Shown here: positions 1-7,809 of the stretch, piece by piece
Position numbering within the stretch: the first letter of the stretch is position 1
Layout of the letters: each line of letters begins with the position of its first letter
Source of the DNA: Bacillota bacterium
GTDB taxonomy: Bacteria; Bacillota; Clostridia; Christensenellales; Christensenellaceae
Length of the DNA stretch: 64,000 nucleotides
NCBI GenBank assembly: GCA_023408315.1
Contig: JAEYKI010000008.1
Location: 641,318-705,317, forward strand
Direction of reading: 5' to 3'
Position numbers and translations under genes: made by a program
Notes under the pieces: model-generated
The model's database searches: none
Seen by the model: the letters and a program-made list of their open reading frames with translations, nothing else
Told to the model about the DNA's origin: nothing

Positions 1-654
1 GTCACGCAAAACGGTTATTGTGTCCGCAATTTTAAATATTTCATCCATTTTGTGCGATATATAAATAATGCCTACTCCATTTTGCTTCAGCGTACCTATT
101 ATCTCAAATAACTTGTCTGTTTCCCTGTCCGTAATTGCCGACGTAGGTTCGTCCATAATCACAATTTCCGCATCATAAGATACTGCTTTGGCAATCTCCA
201 CCATCTGCGTCTCGGCAACGTTTAAAGACCTCATCAGCGCTCCCGGATGCAGGCTGATGCCCAGTTTGTCCAGCAACTCCCTTGCTTTTTTGTGCATCAG
301 TTTTTTATTGACCGGCGCTCCCGTAAATTGAACAATCTCCCTGCCAAGAAAAATGTTTTCCGCTATTGTCATATCCGGAATGGGGCTGAGTTCCTGATGT
401 ATCATAGAAAGCCCGAATAATAACGCCTGGTGGGGCGTATGTATCTCCACCTTTTTACCCCTGAGCCATATCTCGCCCGCATTCGGCTGATATTCGCCGC
501 TTAATATCTTCATTAAGGTAGATTTACCCGCGCCGTTTTCACCCATCAACACATGAACTTCGCCTTTTTTGAGCGTTAAGTTCACGTTTTCCAGTGCATT
601 GACTCCCGGAAAACACTTGGATATGCTCTTCATCTCCAACAAATATGTTTCCAA
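1..654 (-). CDS. Sugar ABC transporter ATP-binding protein, RbsA/MglA type (partial)
   Basis: N-terminal 218 residues of a cytoplasmic ATPase that would drive uptake of a sugar. The gene runs off the left edge, so the second ATPase half and the permease are outside. Visible in the first cassette: Walker A 'GENGAGKST', the family-type signature 'LNVAETQMVEIAKAV', and Walker B 'IVIMDEPTSAI' with the catalytic Glu. An H-loop follows at 'ISHKMDEI'. The start is taken as TTG at 654 because AAAGGAAG lies 8 nt upstream; the in-frame ATG at 633 has GGAG directly against it, which is too close. It follows the sugar-binding lipoprotein gene on the same strand, the usual order for this transporter class. 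Sugar identity cannot be read from the sequence. Confidence 0.93.
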   Translation of the reverse strand, partial: METYLLEMKSISKCFPGVNALENVNLTLKKGEVHVLMGENGAGKSTLMKILSGEYQPNAGEIWLRGKKVEIHTPHQALLFGLSMIHQELSPIPDMTIAENIFLGREIVQFTGAPVNKKLMHKKARELLDKLGISLHPGALMRSLNVAETQMVEIAKAVSYDAEIVIMDEPTSAITDRETDKLFEIIGTLKQNGVGIIYISHKMDEIFKIADTITVLRD

Positions 655-697
655 TTGCCCGTTCTTCCTTTCCACAAAGGCTGCCTGTTTTCCAGTG

Positions 698-744
698 TGC
701 AAGCCGGCTTTAAAAATTCTCTGCCGAGAAAATTGCAAGCCGGC
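698..744. repeat. Direct repeats flanking a small hairpin between binding-protein and ATPase genes
   Basis: TGCAAGCCGGC occurs at 698-708 and again at 734-744. Between them is a short inverted repeat (TTCTC / GAGAA), which on the minus strand is followed by a run of T. This weak terminator-like hairpin may lower expression of the ATPase gene relative to the binding-protein gene, as is common in ABC operons. The role of the direct repeats is unknown. Confidence 0.45.
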
Positions 745-761
745 CTGCCTGATTTATTTAT

Positions 762-1811
762 TTATTTGCTGGAACTCGGTTCGGTGGTGGTCAGATATTT
801 AGGAACATCGCTTGCCCTGACTCCCACATAAGGAATCAGATAAGAGCTTTCAATTGTCTGCCCCTGCGCGATCATCTGGACAACTTCCATCACTTTTATG
901 CCCTGCGCAACAGCATCCTGGAACACTGTTCCGCCCATCTGCCCGTTTTGTACTGCGGTTAAAGCTTCGGGAATCGCGTCAATGCCGTAAACTTTAATCT
1001 TTCCAACCATGTTCGTGTCCTGGATCGCTTTCAGCGCTCCCATTGCCATGTCATCATTTTCAGCCAGTACAGCGTCAAACTGTATACCGGACTGCAGCCA
1101 GTTTTCTGTTATAGATAACGCCGTCGCCCGGTCCCAGTTCGCGGCCTGTTTCTGGATGATCTTCATGCCCGGATTTGCGTTGATAACAGCTTCAATTCCG
1201 GAATACCTTCCAATTTGCGCATCCGAACCCATGGGGCCTTCAATCACAACTACATTGCCCTTGCCGCCCAAATCGTCAACAGCCATCTGCGCCATGATCT
1301 CACCGGATTGTTTTGCCTCGGAACCCACATAGGTTGTCGTTTTGTCCTGGTTCGAAACTTTTTGTATCAAGGTAACAATGGGGATTCCTGCTTTGTTTGC
1401 TTCGTCCACAGCGGGCGCGCATCCATTGAAATCCGTGGGATCCAATATAATAACGTCGCACTGCTGCGCTATAAAGTTTTCAACCTGCCCTACCTGCTTG
1501 GCGGCGTCGCCCTGGCCGTCAACGGTTATAATCTCTATGCCCAATTTTTCTGCCTGAGCTACGCAGGAATCTTTCAAAGTAACAATATACGGCACGGACA
1601 ATGCCTGGTACGTTGCGCCTACTTTGATTTTTTTTGTTTCACCCGCCGCAGATGAAGCCGGGGCGGCGGCTGTATCCGAAGCCACGGCCGAAGAAACTGC
1701 TGCGCTTTCGGACGGAGCTGCGGATGGATTGCCGCAAGCTGTAGTGGCGCCTGCAATCAGCAATATCGCCACCAAAACAGCCAGAACCTTCATTTTTTTC
1801 ATTTCTTTCAT
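762..1811 (-). CDS. Sugar ABC transporter substrate-binding lipoprotein (ribose/galactose type)
   Basis: Extracellular lipid-anchored receptor of about 349 aa that captures a sugar for the ABC importer. A basic N-terminus and hydrophobic segment end in 'GATTACG', a plausible lipobox Cys, followed by an Ala/Ser/Glu-rich linker. The rest is a periplasmic-binding-protein fold of the LacI/RbsB type: 'TYQALSVPYIVTLKDS' near the start, 'DVIILDPTDFNGCAPAV', 'NVVVIEGPMGSDAQIGR' and 'FDAVLAENDDMAMGAL'. The start at 1811 follows AGGAGG by only 3 nt. ATG at 1802 (12 nt) is an alternative, and further upstream starts lack a site. It is the first gene of its unit, after the two-component operon terminator, and is likely controlled by that system. 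Confidence 0.93.
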   Translation of the reverse strand: MKEMKKMKVLAVLVAILLIAGATTACGNPSAAPSESAAVSSAVASDTAAAPASSAAGETKKIKVGATYQALSVPYIVTLKDSCVAQAEKLGIEIITVDGQGDAAKQVGQVENFIAQQCDVIILDPTDFNGCAPAVDEANKAGIPIVTLIQKVSNQDKTTTYVGSEAKQSGEIMAQMAVDDLGGKGNVVVIEGPMGSDAQIGRYSGIEAVINANPGMKIIQKQAANWDRATALSITENWLQSGIQFDAVLAENDDMAMGALKAIQDTNMVGKIKVYGIDAIPEALTAVQNGQMGGTVFQDAVAQGIKVMEVVQMIAQGQTIESSYLIPYVGVRASDVPKYLTTTEPSSSK

Positions 1812-1898
1812 TTTCCTCCTGTTATTTTGCATTTTTCTCCAGAGAAATTTTAAAATCGGTTTAATGAAAATAGTTTGGAACATTCATTTATAGAGTTT

Positions 1899-1936
1899 AT
1901 TGTATCTAACGCAACCTTTGCCCGCAACGAGGCAAA
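1899..1936 (-). promoter_or_regulatory. Candidate promoter with inverted repeat upstream of the sugar-binding protein gene
   Basis: On the minus strand TTGCGG (1922-1927) and TACAAT (1899-1904) are 17 nt apart, a fair sigma-A match. An inverted repeat TTTGCC-N8-GGCAAA (1917-1936) covers the -35 element and could bind a regulator, for example the neighbouring YesN-type protein. Found by eye only. Confidence 0.4.
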
Positions 1937-1976
1937 CTTAGGATTTACTGTTGTTTTTTCGGCAATTTTTTATATC

Positions 1977-2010
1977 AAATAAAAAAACGCGGTATTCCGG
2001 GCCGCGTTTC
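1977..2010 (-). terminator. Rho-independent terminator of the two-component operon
   Basis: AAACGCGG (1985-1992) and CCGCGTTT (2002-2009) form an 8-bp stem with a 9-nt loop. On the minus strand it is followed by a T run. It lies 7 nt past the kinase stop codon, so the ATPase-regulator-kinase unit ends here and the transporter genes need their own promoter. Confidence 0.85.
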
Positions 2011-2016
2011 CCTAAA

Positions 2017-3078
2017 CTATTCAATCTGATTTCCAATTATTACAGGCTTTTTCTTAACCGGCTTTAAAATAATTTCAACATTTGTTCCAACGTTTTCCGC
2101 GCTATATATTTTTATCCCGCAATCCATGCCAAAGGTGATCTTTATTCTTTCATTTACGTTCAACAATCCAATGGACCCGCCCGATTTTTTATCTTTTAAC
2201 GCAATGTTGTCAGCAAGCGCCTGATTCAATTCCTGCAATTTTTCAATGTTCATGCCCAGGCCGTCGTCTTTAATATTTACAATAAAATTTTCCCCGGTAC
2301 AATACGCGCTTATACCTATTTTTCCGTTTGTCCTCTTCATTTCCAACCCATGCTGAAGCGCATTTTCTACAATCGGCTGTATCAGCAATTTGGGAATCTG
2401 GTTGTCCATAGTATCCTCGTCTATATCTTTTTCTATAATAAACTTATTATTAAACCGGAACTGCTGAATCTTCAAATAATTGTCCACATTTACCAGCTCT
2501 TCCCGAAAACTGATAAAAGCGCTTTTTTTACTGATTACATACCGGAACATATCCGCCAAAGCCTTGGTCATTACTTCAATATCCTTAACCTTGTGCGCAA
2601 TGGCCTGCCCACGGATGGATTCCAGCGTATTGTATAAAAAATGCGGATTAATCTGGCTTTGGAGAGCATGCAGTTCCGCCTGGTTTTTCATTATTTCAGC
2701 GGCGTATTCGCTGTTAATCAGGTTTTGCAGCCTTATAATAACGGTGTCCAAATCCCTGCTGGTAATTCGCACATGGCTTTCTTCAGAATCCTCAGCATCC
2801 TTTTTGTTAAACAGCGTATTAATAATTGTCTCTATTTTTGAAACCGGCGTGTAAACAATTTTCCAGAACACTATGTATACCAGCACAACTGACCCCGCCA
2901 AAGCCGCCACCAAAAACAAGCTGTCAAATACGGGCATTGCGGAAGACCGGTATAACTGAATAAACGCAAAGGTGAATGCGAATACCAAAACGCACAAAGC
3001 CAGAAATATAAGCATCAGCTTTCTTTTCAGGCCATATTGCCTTCTGTGTTTTTTTTGTTTTATATTAAGTATTTTCAT
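2017..3078 (-). CDS. Sensor histidine kinase, YesM-like
   Basis: Membrane histidine kinase of 353 aa, partner of the response regulator encoded just upstream. Two transmembrane helices (about residues 22-41 and 52-72) are joined by only about ten outside residues. A HAMP-like linker and coiled segment follow. The phospho-acceptor motif is 'QSQINPHFLYN' with His146 (His_kinase family PF06580). The ATP-binding domain has N-box 'IQPIVENALQHG' and G-boxes 'DDGLGMN' and 'GGSIGLLNVNERI'. The ATG at 3078 lies 1 nt after the regulator stop, so translation is probably coupled. The lack of an extracellular sensor domain is unusual for YesM kinases, which normally carry a dCACHE domain, and suggests that a partner protein supplies the signal. 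Confidence 0.92.
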   Translation of the reverse strand: MKILNIKQKKHRRQYGLKRKLMLIFLALCVLVFAFTFAFIQLYRSSAMPVFDSLFLVAALAGSVVLVYIVFWKIVYTPVSKIETIINTLFNKKDAEDSEESHVRITSRDLDTVIIRLQNLINSEYAAEIMKNQAELHALQSQINPHFLYNTLESIRGQAIAHKVKDIEVMTKALADMFRYVISKKSAFISFREELVNVDNYLKIQQFRFNNKFIIEKDIDEDTMDNQIPKLLIQPIVENALQHGLEMKRTNGKIGISAYCTGENFIVNIKDDGLGMNIEKLQELNQALADNIALKDKKSGGSIGLLNVNERIKITFGMDCGIKIYSAENVGTNVEIILKPVKKKPVIIGNQIE

Positions 3079-3079
3079 T

Positions 3080-4678
3080 TTAAAAAAACAACTTTCTGTA
3101 TTCTGACGGCGTAAGCCTGGTATATTTTTTGAACAGTTTGCTGAAATGGACGGGGTCGGCATAGCCCACCATGGTTGCAATATCGTTTGTTTTGTACTGC
3201 AAATCACCCAGCAGCTTTTTAGCAACTTCAATTCTGGATTGGATCATAAATTCTTTAAACGTACATCCCGCTTCCCTGCTGAAAAGCTCGCTTAAATAAT
3301 TCGGCGTTATATAAACCATTTCGGCCAGGGAGCTTAAACTGATGTCCTCCGTATAATGCTCTTTTATATAACTTTTAACCGTATCTATTATTTTTTGGTT
3401 CTTGCTGCGGTTGATGTTGCTCCTTATGTTTTCCATATCATCCAGCATATAAAACAGAAGCATTTTCAACTGTTCTATGGCGGCGCATTCCTCCAGTTTT
3501 TCTTTTTTCTCATGCAAGTAGCTTTCAATGTATGCATAGCCGTGGCCCATGCTTTTTGCAGCCGCAACAATTATGTCTATCAATTGCTCGGCTCCGCAAT
3601 ACACAATCAGTGGATTTTTATCACTTTTATCATAAAGCGAATCAATCATCTCTCCCAAAGCTTCCTTCGCCTTGGCTATTTCCATCTGTTCTATCAGGCA
3701 CCTGAACATCATTTCTCTCTCTGGCGGCAAATTACTGGAAGTGTAATTGCATTTAACACTGGCTGCATCATCGTAAATGCTGGAAACGCCAAGAACAATA
3801 CGGCAATGAAACAAATTCAAAGCATGCAGATAGGATCTTTTTAAGTGATTGATATTGTTTTCCTCAGGCCCAAGAAACACAGTAAATTTATACAATGCGC
3901 TATTCTCGTTTAATATTTGTTGAAACATGCTCTTTATAGCTTTGTCAATCAATTTTCTTGAATGGGTTTTATAGTTTAAAATACATATAAACCTGTTTCT
4001 ATAAGGGATTACGATCATTTCTTCGCAGCTTTGGTGAACCGCATTTCTCAGCAACGCTTCATAAATATCCGCAGAAATTTTATCAAACTCTATAGATTCG
4101 TCTATATTGTCCAGTGATAAAATCATGACCCTGTATTTATTGTATGAAAATTTCAAAGCAAACTCATGGTTGATTTCGTCAATATCCAGGTCGGGCGCGT
4201 CCGCATTTTGAAAATAATCCAGGAAGAACTGTTCTTTCAGCTTGCGTACACATTTCTCCAGATTCTGCTTTAAGCTTAGTTCCTTTTTTTCCTTCATCTG
4301 TTTATTCAACAAAATATTTTTTACTTTGGCCAAAACATCCTTCAGCTCATTTTCGTCAATGGGCTTCAGCAAATATCCGGCCGCTCCATACTCCAGCGCA
4401 TCTTTGGCATATTTAAAATCGTTATGTCCGCTTATAATAATAAACTGCGTCTCCAATCCGGCCTGACGCGTTTTTTTGATCATAGAGAGGCCGTCCATTC
4501 CGGGCATTCTGATATCTGTAAGGACAATTGAAGGACTCCGTTCAAGAATAGCGTCGCACGCTTCTATGCCGTCGTTTAAAACGGCTACAATACGGTAACC
4601 TTCTTTTTCCCAATCAATAATATTCCTGATTACTTCGGTAACCCATAATTCATCATCAACAACAAGGACATCAATCAT
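3080..4678 (-). CDS. Response regulator with AraC-type DNA-binding domain, YesN-like
   Basis: Cytoplasmic transcription activator of 532 aa. The N-terminal receiver domain (1-120) has the acidic pocket 'VVDDE' and the phosphorylation site Asp55 in 'IVLTDIRMPGMDG'. A middle region of about 300 aa is typical of YesN proteins. The last 105 residues are an AraC double helix-turn-helix ('LSSLAEMVYITPNYLSELF', then 'IATMVGYADPVHFSKLFKK'). The ATG at 4678 has AGGAGA 7 nt upstream. The gene sits 19 nt after the unusual double ATPase and 1 nt before the kinase. YesM/YesN pairs usually activate carbohydrate transporters, and the sugar-binding protein and ATPase immediately downstream are the obvious targets. 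Confidence 0.93.
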   Translation of the reverse strand: MIDVLVVDDELWVTEVIRNIIDWEKEGYRIVAVLNDGIEACDAILERSPSIVLTDIRMPGMDGLSMIKKTRQAGLETQFIIISGHNDFKYAKDALEYGAAGYLLKPIDENELKDVLAKVKNILLNKQMKEKKELSLKQNLEKCVRKLKEQFFLDYFQNADAPDLDIDEINHEFALKFSYNKYRVMILSLDNIDESIEFDKISADIYEALLRNAVHQSCEEMIVIPYRNRFICILNYKTHSRKLIDKAIKSMFQQILNENSALYKFTVFLGPEENNINHLKRSYLHALNLFHCRIVLGVSSIYDDAASVKCNYTSSNLPPEREMMFRCLIEQMEIAKAKEALGEMIDSLYDKSDKNPLIVYCGAEQLIDIIVAAAKSMGHGYAYIESYLHEKKEKLEECAAIEQLKMLLFYMLDDMENIRSNINRSKNQKIIDTVKSYIKEHYTEDISLSSLAEMVYITPNYLSELFSREAGCTFKEFMIQSRIEVAKKLLGDLQYKTNDIATMVGYADPVHFSKLFKKYTRLTPSEYRKLFF

Positions 4679-4697
4679 TTTAAATTCTCCTGTTTGG

Positions 4698-6182
4698 CTA
4701 ATTAAAATATCTGATAATATTTTTGGGGTTGCATTCAACGCCGGTTAATTCCGCAACAATACTTCCTTTGTTCATTACCAGCATCCTGTCAAATAGCTCC
4801 ATCATATCTTCCATTTCTGATGTAATCAAAATAATACCCATTTCTTTTTTTATTTTTTTCAACAGCATGCAGATTTCTTTTTTGCCGATAATATCTATTT
4901 CAGAGGTAGGTTCATCCAGAATCAATATCAGCGGCTTTATGGCCAGCAATTTGGCTATCTGTATTTTAACAAGTTTCTCTTCGCTCAATCTTTCCGGCGC
5001 TTTGGAATAAAGCTCCGGTTCTATGCCTGCTTCTTCCAAATAGCGCCTTGCCAGGCTGTCTTCCAGTTTTTTATTCAGCATTCCCAGGTTGGTTACCCGG
5101 TTCATGGACGAAAGCGCAACGTTATGGCTGATGCGCAAATTTTCAACCAATCCGTTTCTTTCCTTTGGAACCATGCCAATTTTCAGCCGGATGGCGTCTT
5201 TTGGCGATTTAATGATTTCTTTTTCGCCTTTTATATAAATATCACTGTTGTGTTTTGTATTTACGCCGTATATTGTATTGGCCAGCTCGGTCTTTCCGCT
5301 GTCCGATAAACCAACCAAGCCAAGTATTTCTCCCTTATACAGCGAAAAACTGATATTGCTGAAATATTCGTTTGACAGCTTCTCCACCCTCAGTAATTCC
5401 TGCTTTTGGCTCTGCGCGCCTACGTTCATATTTTTAACACTTTTATCCGGTATTTTGTCTTCCCCAAGCATTGCCACCAAAAGTTGTTCCTCGCTGCATT
5501 CTTCACTCTTATAAATGCCCATAGATAAGCCGTTACGCAGCACGGCAACACGGTCGGATACTTCCAGAATTTCTTTTAATTTATGTGATGTGATTATAGT
5601 TGAAATTTTTTGACACTTCAGTTTTCTTATAATGGCATTAAATACATTTATTTCTTTTTCTGCCAGCAATGACGTAGGATGGTCCATGACCAGTATGGAT
5701 ATATTTCCGGCAAGCGCCCTTGCGATTTCAAGCTGCTTTAACTGCACATATGTAAGCCCTTCAACCGGCAGGCTGACATCTACGTGAAGCCCAACAAATT
5801 CCGCCAGCTCTTTAGCATATTTGTTTTCCTTTTTTTCGTTCACGTACAGTTTGGGCAAATTTCTTTTGCCAATCAAAATATTCCCTGCGATGGATATGTT
5901 GGGAATCATATTGGAGTCTTTTTGAATATATCCTATCCCGCAGCGCCTTGCCTGCAATGCGTCTACAAATTTTACTTCGCGCCCATTATAAAAAATTTGC
6001 CCGCTGTCCGGTTTGCAGATTCCGGCCAAAACGTGCATGAACGAGGATTTTCCCGCACCGGCAACCCCCACTACCCCCATTACTTCGCCTTCAAAAAGAC
6101 TCATGCTCAAATAATCCAAAGATTTTGTGTCATTGGAATATAAAAGAATATCCTTTAAGCGTAATATTTCTTTTCTCATCAT
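4698..6182 (-). CDS. Atypical double ABC ATPase of the RbsA/MglA family, possibly regulatory
   Basis: Protein of 494 aa with two ABC cassettes, but no permease or binding protein belongs to this transcription unit. Cassette 1: Walker A 'GVAGAGKSS', signature 'LTYVQLKQLEIARAL', Walker B 'ILVMDHPTS', in which the catalytic Glu is His (DHP for DEP). Cassette 2: Walker A 'GLSDSGKTE', signature 'LSEEKLVKIQIAKLL', Walker B 'LILILDEPTSEID'. The normal paralogue at 1-654 keeps DEPTS, so the change is specific to this copy. It is the first gene of the operon with the YesN/YesM pair, 19 nt before the regulator. ATG ATG at 6182/6179 follows AAAGG; either could be used. It could be a normal ATPase sharing the downstream permease, or a coupling or sensory subunit for the kinase. 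Confidence 0.85.
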   Translation of the reverse strand: MMRKEILRLKDILLYSNDTKSLDYLSMSLFEGEVMGVVGVAGAGKSSFMHVLAGICKPDSGQIFYNGREVKFVDALQARRCGIGYIQKDSNMIPNISIAGNILIGKRNLPKLYVNEKKENKYAKELAEFVGLHVDVSLPVEGLTYVQLKQLEIARALAGNISILVMDHPTSLLAEKEINVFNAIIRKLKCQKISTIITSHKLKEILEVSDRVAVLRNGLSMGIYKSEECSEEQLLVAMLGEDKIPDKSVKNMNVGAQSQKQELLRVEKLSNEYFSNISFSLYKGEILGLVGLSDSGKTELANTIYGVNTKHNSDIYIKGEKEIIKSPKDAIRLKIGMVPKERNGLVENLRISHNVALSSMNRVTNLGMLNKKLEDSLARRYLEEAGIEPELYSKAPERLSEEKLVKIQIAKLLAIKPLILILDEPTSEIDIIGKKEICMLLKKIKKEMGIILITSEMEDMMELFDRMLVMNKGSIVAELTGVECNPKNIIRYFN

Positions 6183-6304
6183 TTTACCTTTAATAGTTTT
6201 AAAAAACATTTTACCACAAAAAGAGTAAAGCAAACATTCAACACAAAAACGGATGTTTTGTGGGGAAATAAATGAAATGTTCCGGAAATGGCTTTATTAA
6301 TTAA

Positions 6305-6333
6305 TATATAAATGAAACCATCCAAGAAGTCAA
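6305..6333 (-). promoter_or_regulatory. Promoter of the ATPase/two-component operon
   Basis: On the minus strand TTGACT (6328-6333) is followed after 17 nt by TATATA (6305-6310), about 120 nt before the ATPase start codon. Good sigma-A spacing and -35; the -10 is a partial match. The rest of the 6183-6535 intergenic region is AT-rich and holds the regulator site at 6453. Confidence 0.6.
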
Positions 6334-6452
6334 TATTTTTTTAGCATTTGCGTCAATTCCCTATAATAACCATGCATGCCTCCATTTTGATTTACTTAAC
6401 CTATAGGCAAAAGATAACTATATAAATAAAAAAATCTTTATTATACCGATTG

Positions 6453-6468
6453 GTTAGGCTATACTCTG
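6453..6468. promoter_or_regulatory. Candidate operator over the -10 region of the DtxR-family gene
   Basis: GGTTAGGCTATACT (6452-6465) contains one perfect GTTAG half-site and resembles the left part of the DtxR/IdeR box (GGTTAG-CTAACC type). It overlaps TATACT (6460-6465), a plausible -10 of the downstream regulator gene. The right half is poorly conserved. Autoregulation of the DtxR-like protein is inferred. Confidence 0.4.
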
Positions 6469-6535
6469 AATTAGAATAATATATTGTTCATTATCTGATT
6501 GTAAACCGCGAATATTCTCTGTGCGGAGGTTTGAG

Positions 6536-6913
6536 ATGCAAAAACTCACGTTCACAATGGAAAACTACCTGGAAGCAATATATGAACTTTCAAGAGCCGG
6601 AATGGGCGCGCGGGTCTCCGATATCGCGGAACGTCTGGGCGTAACAAAGGCAAGCACAAACAGCGCAATGGCGACGTTGGCAGAGAAGGGCCTGATTGTA
6701 AACGAGAAATACAAAGAGATATTTTTAACACCGGAAGGCTTGCGTCTTGCGGAATCCACCTCCGGCAAGCACAAAGTCATCAAAAAATTCTTGATCGACA
6801 TTCTAAAAATAGATACTTCTGTTGCAGACCGGGACGCGTGCGCCATAGAACATGTCATCAGCCAGGATTCCGTCAGCGCCATGCAGGATTATTTGAGCAG
6901 AGGCAAAAAGTGA
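6536..6913 (+). CDS. Iron-dependent regulator, DtxR family
   Basis: Cytoplasmic metal-responsive repressor of 125 aa. Residues 1-70 form the winged helix ('ARVSDIAERLGVTKAS', then 'LAEKGLIVNEKYKEIFLT'). Residues 75-125 are the dimerisation and metal-binding domain. Visible ligands are His79, Cys102, Glu105 and His106 in 'DACAIEHVIS', matching Cys102-Glu105-His106 of DtxR rather than the Glu99 set of MntR; this favours Fe(II) over Mn(II). The SH3-like C-terminal domain is absent. The ATG at 6536 has GGAGG 6 nt upstream. The gene converges on the nitrogenase-like/ABC operon, whose control region carries GTTAG palindromes, so it may be the regulator of that operon and of itself. Confidence 0.9.
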   Translation: MQKLTFTMENYLEAIYELSRAGMGARVSDIAERLGVTKASTNSAMATLAEKGLIVNEKYKEIFLTPEGLRLAESTSGKHKVIKKFLIDILKIDTSVADRDACAIEHVISQDSVSAMQDYLSRGKK

Positions 6914-6943
6914 CCGCTCATATATGTCAGCTTACGCAGGCAA

Positions 6944-6970
6944 AGGCAAAGCAACCGGGTTGCTCTGCCT
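6944..6970. terminator. Hairpin between convergent DtxR gene and ABC operon
   Basis: AGGCAAAGCAACC and GGTTGCTCTGCCT form a long inverted repeat with one mismatch and almost no spacer, located between two convergent genes. No strong T run follows on either strand, so it is a probable but imperfect bidirectional terminator. Confidence 0.45.
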
Positions 6971-7020
6971 GATCAGTTCTGCCTGCTGGTTGTATTTTTG
7001 ATTCTTTTTGATCTTCTTGT

Positions 7021-7809
7021 CTACGCGATGGACAAAGGGAGCACACAGGTATAGCTGCTCTCATCCAGCGGGATATCGCATATTTTTACGCGCACGCCAA
7101 ACGCGCTCCGCAAATGTGGCTCTGTGATAATCTCTGGGGACCGGCCGCAAACGCAGGAACCGTCTCCGCAAAGCAGCAGCGTTTTGTCCGATATTGAAAG
7201 CGCATGCTCCGGATAATGTGTGTTCACAATGGAAGAAATTTGTTTTTCGCGGCTCAGGTACCGAATCGTCTCCAAAACGATAATCTGGTTCCTGAAATCC
7301 AGGTTGGACTCCGGTTCATCCAGCACCAAAAGGGACGGATTGCCGGCCAGGGCCCTTGCTATCAGCACCATCTGCAATTCTCCCCCGCTTATCTTGCTGC
7401 ACAGCTTATGGCGCAAATGCAGAATGCCTATGGCGGACAGGCTTTCTTCCATAATCTTTACGTCCTCCGCCTTGGGGAGCTGTGCAAGCCTTAAGTGAGC
7501 GCTTCTGCCCAGAAGCACCATCTCTTCCACGGTATACACAAAGGCGGAAAGCTTTGCCTGCGGCACATACCCTATCTTTTTCCAGAATTCAGAATGCTGC
7601 ATCCGCGCAACCGTCCGGCCGTCCACCCTTGTCCGGCCAGATGTCCATTTCAGCAAATCCAGCATGCATTTTAAAAGCGTCGTTTTCCCCACCCCATTGG
7701 AACCCAATATGGACAGCACCTCGTTGTGCCGGATGGTCACGTTAATATCTTTTAAAATCTCCTTTCCGCCGGGATACCTGAAACAGCCGTTTTCCACCTC
7801 AAAGGTCAT
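7021..7809 (-). CDS. Iron-chelate/cobalamin-type ABC transporter ATP-binding protein (FecE/BtuD-like)
   Basis: Cytoplasmic ATPase of 262 aa powering uptake of a metal chelate. Walker A 'LGSNGVGKTT', signature 'ISGGELQMVLIARAL' and Walker B 'LLVLDEPESNLD' are all intact, followed by the H-loop 'VNTHYPEHAL'. The ATG at 7809 has GGAGG 9 nt upstream and overlaps the permease stop by 4 nt (ATGA), a sign of translational coupling. Last gene of the operon that begins with the NifH-like protein. The family imports siderophores, heme, cobalamin or molybdate; which one cannot be decided from sequence. Confidence 0.95.
   Translation of the reverse strand: MTFEVENGCFRYPGGKEILKDINVTIRHNEVLSILGSNGVGKTTLLKCMLDLLKWTSGRTRVDGRTVARMQHSEFWKKIGYVPQAKLSAFVYTVEEMVLLGRSAHLRLAQLPKAEDVKIMEESLSAIGILHLRHKLCSKISGGELQMVLIARALAGNPSLLVLDEPESNLDFRNQIIVLETIRYLSREKQISSIVNTHYPEHALSISDKTLLLCGDGSCVCGRSPEIITEPHLRSAFGVRVKICDIPLDESSYTCVLPLSIA

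Noticed and set aside
6400..6407. CCTATAGG palindrome as a second DtxR site
   Set aside because: Only 8 bp and without GTTAG/CTAAC arms; expected by chance.
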